A stretch of 64,000 bases of DNA, taken from NCBI RefSeq assembly GCF_036016755.1, contig NZ_JAYXIH010000017.1:26848-90847 (forward strand), given 5' to 3'. A program made the position numbers and the translations under genes. Below are positions 59,900-64,000 of the stretch, piece after piece. The stretch is from Aurantimonas coralicida_A. Its GTDB lineage: Bacteria; Pseudomonadota; Alphaproteobacteria; Rhizobiales; Rhizobiaceae. Under the pieces are notes generated by a model that saw only the letters and a list, made by a program, of their open reading frames with translations, made no database searches and had not been told where the DNA came from. Positions within the stretch are counted from its first letter, which is position 1; every line of letters starts with the position of its first letter.

Positions 59900-60690
59900 G
59901 TATTGGAAATTCTCGTGCAGAGAGCACCTGAGCGAGTTGCCAAACGCGATACGGCCGCTCGAACCGGAATTTTTGTGGCATCCGTCGACAGCGCGGCCGC
60001 GACGATCTGCGCGACCTCCGGCCGCATCCCCACGGGCTCGAGGAGCGGGCCGGGAAAAATCGCCTGGGCGAGAGCCTGCGGCAAGTCCACATCGACATGC
60101 CCCGCATGCCCGGCAAAGAACGGCAGGCACAGGGCGGGGCCGTTGAGCCGCGCCACGTCGGCAAGATACGGAACCTCGTCCACGAAGCCGACGCGAACGT
60201 CGCGAAACAGCCCGGCGGCGGCGATGAAGCGCGCGGCCTTCTCGGCGGCTTCGCGTGGCCGGGGATCCGACGGCGATCCATGCGCGGCGAGAAGGATCGT
60301 GGTCTCCTCCAGCGATAAATCTCGCTCCGACGCAGCGCGGCGCACGCAATCGAGGCAGAGCGCGTGCAGAGACGGATCGAGGCCTAGCGGCGACAGCATC
60401 GCGAAGGCGCTGTCGCAGAGCTCGCCGATCCGCCGCGGCAACTCGCGGCTGACAAACCAGCCGTCCGACATGAACAATGGATAGATCGACACCTGCTGGC
60501 TTCCGAGCGTGTCGAGCGTGGCTTTGAGCGTGCCGCGACCGGCGAGCGTCGCGCCCCGCACGGTCCAGCCGTGAAGCCTCGCCGCCACACGATCGGCCAG
60601 CGCGTGCAGGTCCTCCTCGGGCCGCCCGGGCGCCGAGGGGGAGCCGTGCGCGACGATGAGCGCGGCGCGCGACTCAGTGGCTGGTGCCAT
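59896..60690 (-). CDS. CbiX/SirB-like sirohydrochlorin chelatase
   Basis: 264 residues from ATG 60690 (overlap of 17 bases with nirN). Two CbiX-like halves, each opening with a His motif: LIVAHGSPSAPG and ILLAAHGSPSDP; the first also has GRGTLKATLDTL and QVSIYPLFMSDGWFV, the second VGFVDEVPYLADV and LPFFAGHAGHVDVDLP. Such proteins insert Fe or Co into sirohydrochlorin. Siroheme is the precursor of heme d1, so iron insertion fits the nir neighbours. Confidence 0.85.
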   Translation of the reverse strand: MAPATESRAALIVAHGSPSAPGRPEEDLHALADRVAARLHGWTVRGATLAGRGTLKATLDTLGSQQVSIYPLFMSDGWFVSRELPRRIGELCDSAFAMLSPLGLDPSLHALCLDCVRRAASERDLSLEETTILLAAHGSPSDPRPREAAEKAARFIAAAGLFRDVRVGFVDEVPYLADVARLNGPALCLPFFAGHAGHVDVDLPQALAQAIFPGPLLEPVGMRPEVAQIVAAALSTDATKIPVRAAVSRLATRSGALCTRISNT

Positions 60691-62224
60691 CCGAAAAGCT
60701 GATCTTGTTCCAGACATTGTACTTCCCCGAGGGCTTTCTCATCGGCAACCGGGTGACTTCCTCGAGCGTTTGCGCATCGTAGACAATGACCGCGCCCTCA
60801 TCCTCCCAGACGCTGACCAGCGCATACTTGCCGTCCCGATCGAACTCGACATGGGCGACGGTGGCGCCGAGAACCGGACGCAGGGTCTTGACGATCTCCA
60901 GCGTCTGCTTGTCGATTACATGCATCGCGTCGCGGTTCGGGCCGAAGAACACATCGGCCCAGACATAGCGGCTGTTTTCGTGGCTGCGCAGGAAGAAGCC
61001 GGGACCGAGCGTCTCGATCGTCTTGACCACCTGCCAGGTCTCGATGTCGATGACCGACAGCCGCGCCTGCTTCAAATGCGGCGTCGCCATCACCCGCCGG
61101 CCGTCTCTGATCCAGGAGATGCCCGAGCCGAGATGCGGCAGGCCGGGCAGCGGCAGTTCCGCGATCTCGCGACCGACGGTCAGGTTCACCACCACCCCGC
61201 GTTCGCCGTCGCGCGCCGCGCCGATCAGGTGGCGATAATCCGGCGTGAAGAAGAAGTCGTCGAGCGGGCTCGTCACCGCAATCCGGCGCAGCGCGAACAG
61301 CCCCTCGGACCCCGCGATCGCTTCGACCATCCCCTTCTCGTAACTGTGGACATAGCCCTCATAGACCGGTGCGGCATTGGGATCGGTCGCGATTTCCCAA
61401 ATCTCCGGCGCATCCTTGAGCGCCAGGATGAAACTGTCGCGCTGCGGCGCCTGATAGACGGCGGATACCCGCGAGGGCGTGCCGTCCTTGTCCGCCACCT
61501 CGAAGACTTTCTCCACCGACAAATCGGCGGTCGCAAGGATGGTCAGGGTGCGCGGCAGATAGTTCGCCACCGCCAGATGCTTGCCGTCCTTGGAGATCGC
61601 GATGTTGCGGCTGTTCAACCCGGCGCGGACACGGCCGATCTCGGCAAGGCTCCACAGATCGTATTTCTGCACCCAACCGTCGCGCGACATGATGAAGACG
61701 AACCGCCCGTCGGGCGTGAATTTCGGCCCGCCATGCACGGCAAAGGGCGTCGGGAAGCGATCCAGCACCGTAAAGCTGTCCCCGTCGACGACACTGACGT
61801 GATGATCGCCGGTCTCGACGACGAGGAACAGGTTCAAAGGATCGGCGTCGAAGGCCGGGGCCGTGACGGGCACATAGTCCGGGTCGAGCGTCCGGGTTTG
61901 TTCGATCTGCCCCGGACCCCAGTCCGGGATTTTCGCCAGCGACGTGGTCAGGTAATCGCCGAGAGCGGCGATCTCGTCCGGGCTCAGGGTGTCGGCGAAG
62001 CCGGGCATTTGCGTCGCGGCGCGGCCTTCGGCGATCACTACGCCAAGCTTCGGCCCGCGCATGCGTTTCAGCGTCTCCGGGATCAGCGCCGGCCCGGTGC
62101 CGCCGAGTCGGTCGGCGCCGTGGCATTCGGCGCAATACCGCGAATACTGCGCCCGCGGCTCGCCCTGCACCGCCCCGGCGAAGGCCGTCAGCAGCAGGCT
62201 AGTGAAAACGATGAACCGGATCAT
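60674..62224 (-). CDS. nirN: Heme d1 biosynthesis protein NirN
   Basis: 516 residues. A signal peptide (IVFTSLLLTAFAGAVQG) precedes a small cytochrome c domain with one heme site (YCAECHGAD, residues 31-35) and an eight-bladed beta-propeller of cytochrome cd1 type (VVETGDHHVSVVDGDSF, VHGGPKFTPDGRF, NSRNIAISKDGKHLAVANYLP) ending in PSGKYNVWNKISFSDGTSH. NirS ends differently and NirF lacks the c heme, so NirN (dihydro-heme d1 dehydrogenase, last step of heme d1 synthesis in the periplasm) is the best call. It overlaps nirJ by 26 bases. Confidence 0.92.
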   Translation of the reverse strand: MIRFIVFTSLLLTAFAGAVQGEPRAQYSRYCAECHGADRLGGTGPALIPETLKRMRGPKLGVVIAEGRAATQMPGFADTLSPDEIAALGDYLTTSLAKIPDWGPGQIEQTRTLDPDYVPVTAPAFDADPLNLFLVVETGDHHVSVVDGDSFTVLDRFPTPFAVHGGPKFTPDGRFVFIMSRDGWVQKYDLWSLAEIGRVRAGLNSRNIAISKDGKHLAVANYLPRTLTILATADLSVEKVFEVADKDGTPSRVSAVYQAPQRDSFILALKDAPEIWEIATDPNAAPVYEGYVHSYEKGMVEAIAGSEGLFALRRIAVTSPLDDFFFTPDYRHLIGAARDGERGVVVNLTVGREIAELPLPGLPHLGSGISWIRDGRRVMATPHLKQARLSVIDIETWQVVKTIETLGPGFFLRSHENSRYVWADVFFGPNRDAMHVIDKQTLEIVKTLRPVLGATVAHVEFDRDGKYALVSVWEDEGAVIVYDAQTLEEVTRLPMRKPSGKYNVWNKISFSDGTSH

Positions 62225-63407
62225 GGCTCTTTCCCCGAAACGGCGTGACAGTCAGGCGCCCACCCGCTTTGACCCCGATCTCAGCGTCGCTCACGTAGCA
62301 GGCAGGATCCTCGGCCCAGGGGTCGCCTGTGAGCTGCAATGCACGGATTCGAGTATTGCCGCCGCACACGCTCTGATAGGCGCAAGCCCCGCAACGGCCC
62401 TTCAGCGGGCGCGGACGGCGGCGGAGCTGCGCCAGCATCGGGTCGTCACCGGTCCACAGTTCGGAGAAGCGGTGCTCCTTGACGCTGCCGATGGTGTAGT
62501 CCGACCAATAGGTGTCGGGATGCACGTTGCCCTGCGGGTCGATGTTGGCCACGCCCAGACCGGAGGAATTCCCGCCCCAGGCCTCCAGATGCGCGCGCAG
62601 ATGCGCGACCCGCTCGGCCGGGAATAGGCGTTCGGCCCAGCGCAGGAAATAGACCGCGTCAGCGTCGTTGTTGCCGGTGACGATCTCCAGCGGCATGCCT
62701 TCGGCCGCCGCAATCCATGCGCGATCGATCAGAAGCTCCATCGCATGGCGCGTCCGCGACCAGCCGACATCCTCGCCGCGGTGCTTGTCGCCCCGTCCGG
62801 CATAGACCAGATGCGACAGGTAGAACTTGTCCACCCCTTCCGCATCGGCCAGCGCCAGCATTTCGGACAACTGATGGGCGTTGTCCTCGGTGATGGTGAA
62901 GCGCAGGCCGACCTTGATGTTGCGCTCCTTGCAGGCCCGCACGCCCGCCAGCGCCTCGTCGAAGGCGCCGACCTTGCCCCGGAACCAGTCGTTGGTCTCG
63001 CCGATCCCGTCGAGGCTGATGCCGACATAGTCGAAGCCGATCTCGGCCACCCGGTCGGCCGTCGCGCCGACGATGGCGGTGCCATTGGTCGAGAGCGCGA
63101 GATACATCTTCATCTGCCGCGCCCGCTCGGCAATCTCGAAGACGTCGCGGCGGGCCAGCGGTTCTCCGCCGGAAAGGATCAGCGCGGGGATACCGAAATC
63201 GCCGAGATCCTCCAAGACGCCCATCGCCTGCTCATGGGTCAGTTCTCCGGGAAACGCCACATCCGCTGAACTGGTGTAACAGTGGCGGCAGCGCAGGTTG
63301 CAGCGCCGGGTCAGGTTCCAGATCACCACCGGCTTGACCGGCCCGCGGCGCGCGCGCACCGGGGTCGGGTCGACCAGTTGACGCATATAATGCGAGAGGC
63401 GGAACAT
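62199..63407 (-). CDS. nirJ: Heme d1 biosynthesis radical SAM protein NirJ
   Basis: 402 residues. A radical SAM core with CNLRCRHC (Cys36, 40 and 43 bind the [4Fe-4S]), GGEPLARRDVFEIAE and STNGT. A C-terminal SPASM-type cysteine cluster follows (GRCGACAYQSVCGGNTRIRA and EDPACYVS). NirJ removes propionate side chains from didecarboxysiroheme during heme d1 synthesis. Position next to nirH and nirN agrees. It overlaps nirN and nirH by 26 and 1 bases respectively. Confidence 0.95.
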   Translation of the reverse strand: MFRLSHYMRQLVDPTPVRARRGPVKPVVIWNLTRRCNLRCRHCYTSSADVAFPGELTHEQAMGVLEDLGDFGIPALILSGGEPLARRDVFEIAERARQMKMYLALSTNGTAIVGATADRVAEIGFDYVGISLDGIGETNDWFRGKVGAFDEALAGVRACKERNIKVGLRFTITEDNAHQLSEMLALADAEGVDKFYLSHLVYAGRGDKHRGEDVGWSRTRHAMELLIDRAWIAAAEGMPLEIVTGNNDADAVYFLRWAERLFPAERVAHLRAHLEAWGGNSSGLGVANIDPQGNVHPDTYWSDYTIGSVKEHRFSELWTGDDPMLAQLRRRPRPLKGRCGACAYQSVCGGNTRIRALQLTGDPWAEDPACYVSDAEIGVKAGGRLTVTPFRGKSHDPVHRFH

Positions 63408-63898
63408 CAGCGCCCTCCTTTGCGGCCGAGCCGCAGACCGGTTTTCTTCAGGATGCGGGTCGAATAGAGGATGTCGCCGCTGCGGCGGGCGGGACCGAGC
63501 AATGCCGCGATGCGCTCGCGTTTCGCCTCGACCTGGTTGCGATCGCTGCCATGCACCATGGCAAAGAGATTGTAAGGCCAGACGGGTTGCGCGCGGGGCC
63601 TCAGATAGCAGTGCGAGACGAAGTCGAGCGCGCCCACCTCGGCGCCAATCCGCGCCGCGGCGCTGTCCTCCACGTCCCAGACCGTCATACCGTTGGCGGT
63701 CATGCCGAGCGCGTAATGATTGGGCGCTGCCCCGATGCGGCGGATCACGCCGCGTTCCCGCATGGCCGTCATGCGCGCGATCACCTCAGCTTCGTCCAGT
63801 CCCAACTCCGCCGCGATCGCGGCATAGGGCGCGGGCGTCAGCGGAAGCCCCGCCTGGGTGGCCTCGATGATCCCGCGGTCGATCGCGTCGATGCTCAT
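63407..63898 (-). CDS. nirH: Siroheme decarboxylase subunit (NirH-like)
   Basis: 163 residues of the AsnC/Lrp-like family used in siroheme decarboxylation: DRGIIEATQAGLPLTPAPYAAIAAELGLDEAEVIARMTAMRERGVIRRIGAAPNHYALGMTANGMTVWDVED, with the regulatory-looking helix-turn-helix start and a C-terminal ferredoxin-like fold (LYSTRILKKTGLRL). NirDLGH proteins remove two acetate carboxyls from siroheme. NirH is chosen from its place directly before nirJ, but NirG, NirD and NirL are close relatives. ATG 63898 after GGGAGG. Confidence 0.85.
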   Translation of the reverse strand: MSIDAIDRGIIEATQAGLPLTPAPYAAIAAELGLDEAEVIARMTAMRERGVIRRIGAAPNHYALGMTANGMTVWDVEDSAAARIGAEVGALDFVSHCYLRPRAQPVWPYNLFAMVHGSDRNQVEAKRERIAALLGPARRSGDILYSTRILKKTGLRLGRKGGR

Positions 63899-63928
63899 CA
63901 GGCAACCTCCCGCCGACGCTGGATCAGT

Positions 63929-64000
63929 TTAGAAGCTGAATGGGCGTTGGTTCCTGGCCGCCGTGGCGACAGCCTCGGTTGCTTGCCTCTCGAAGGCCCG
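63929..64000 (-). CDS. 3' end of an upstream gene, uncertain frame
   Basis: Only 70-100 bases remain before the right edge. One frame (ending RNQRPFSF with TAA at 63929-63931) leaves a normal 30-base gap and the GGGAGG site to nirH. The competing frame ends at a TGA overlapping the nirH start (63898-63900). Neither carries a family signature; another nir gene would be expected here. Confidence 0.3.
   Translation of the reverse strand, partial: RAFERQATEAVATAARNQRPFSF

Noticed and set aside
60656..62248. A 530-codon open frame antisense to nirN
   Set aside because: It mirrors nirN completely, has no family resemblance, and nirN has its heme site, signal peptide and conserved end.

Overview
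The window is a 64 kb stretch of high-GC DNA from an alphaproteobacterium, most probably a member of the Hyphomicrobiales. This rests on gene content: a Tad/Cpa pilus set, a bhcABCD glyoxylate cluster, an NsrR regulator with a matching operator, a cbb3 oxidase and a heme d1 (nir) cluster. A single N at 32650, flanked by two identical 85-base copies, shows that the sequence is a scaffold join rather than a finished chromosome. No rRNA, tRNA, CRISPR array or intact insertion sequence was seen.

Layout. 1-4975: an AsmA-like protein (cut by the left edge), a D-lactate dehydrogenase-type flavoprotein and a thioesterase. 4999-8933: a probably acquired segment bracketed by two diverged direct copies of the end of a CLC chloride-channel gene; it holds a class III adenylate cyclase broken by two single-base insertions and a flavin amine oxidase whose two halves are in swapped order. 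8853-14371: the intact CLC gene, a kinase-like protein and two sugar-nucleotide enzymes (UDP-uronate pathway). 14494-14759: a palindromic MITE-like element. 14968-27846: a Tad pilus secretion locus (TPR lipoprotein, secretin, CpaB, CpaE, two TadE-like proteins, CpaF, TadB, TadC, TadG) interrupted by a membrane protein and an XRE regulator, with no pilin or prepilin peptidase gene in view.

27877-33355: the complete beta-hydroxyaspartate cycle (bhcABCD with divergent bhcR), which turns two glyoxylate into oxaloacetate. 33547-38959: purine/ureide catabolism (NCS1 permease, RpiR regulator, allantoinase-OHCU decarboxylase fusion, ureidoglycine aminohydrolase, ureidoglycolate lyase); its glyoxylate product could feed the neighbouring bhc cycle. 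39292-42944: ccoNOQP and a small membrane protein. 42985-44882: DUF2189 protein, 5-formyltetrahydrofolate cyclo-ligase, DUF488 protein. 44896-47670: nsrR, a small membrane protein, nnrU and nnrS, with a good NsrR operator. 47756-52445: gamma-glutamyltransferase and a tripartite tricarboxylate-type transporter. 52731-52905: a remnant of an IlvD/EDD dehydratase.

53198-64000: one long leftward gene string combining heme d1 synthesis (nirH, nirJ, nirN, a CbiX/SirB-like chelatase) with an unusual respiratory module: a heme-copper oxidase-like catalytic subunit lacking the cross-linked tyrosine, a CuA subunit, a one-helix subunit, heme O synthase, SCO, a cytochrome b/ferredoxin/MvhD-like fusion, a small exported protein and a hemerythrin. 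The pattern points to a nitric oxide reductase of the oxidase-derived kind working with cytochrome cd1 nitrite reductase (nirS is not in the window). The candidate NsrR and Fnr-type sites place cbb3, nnrUS and this module in one nitrogen-oxide and low-oxygen programme.
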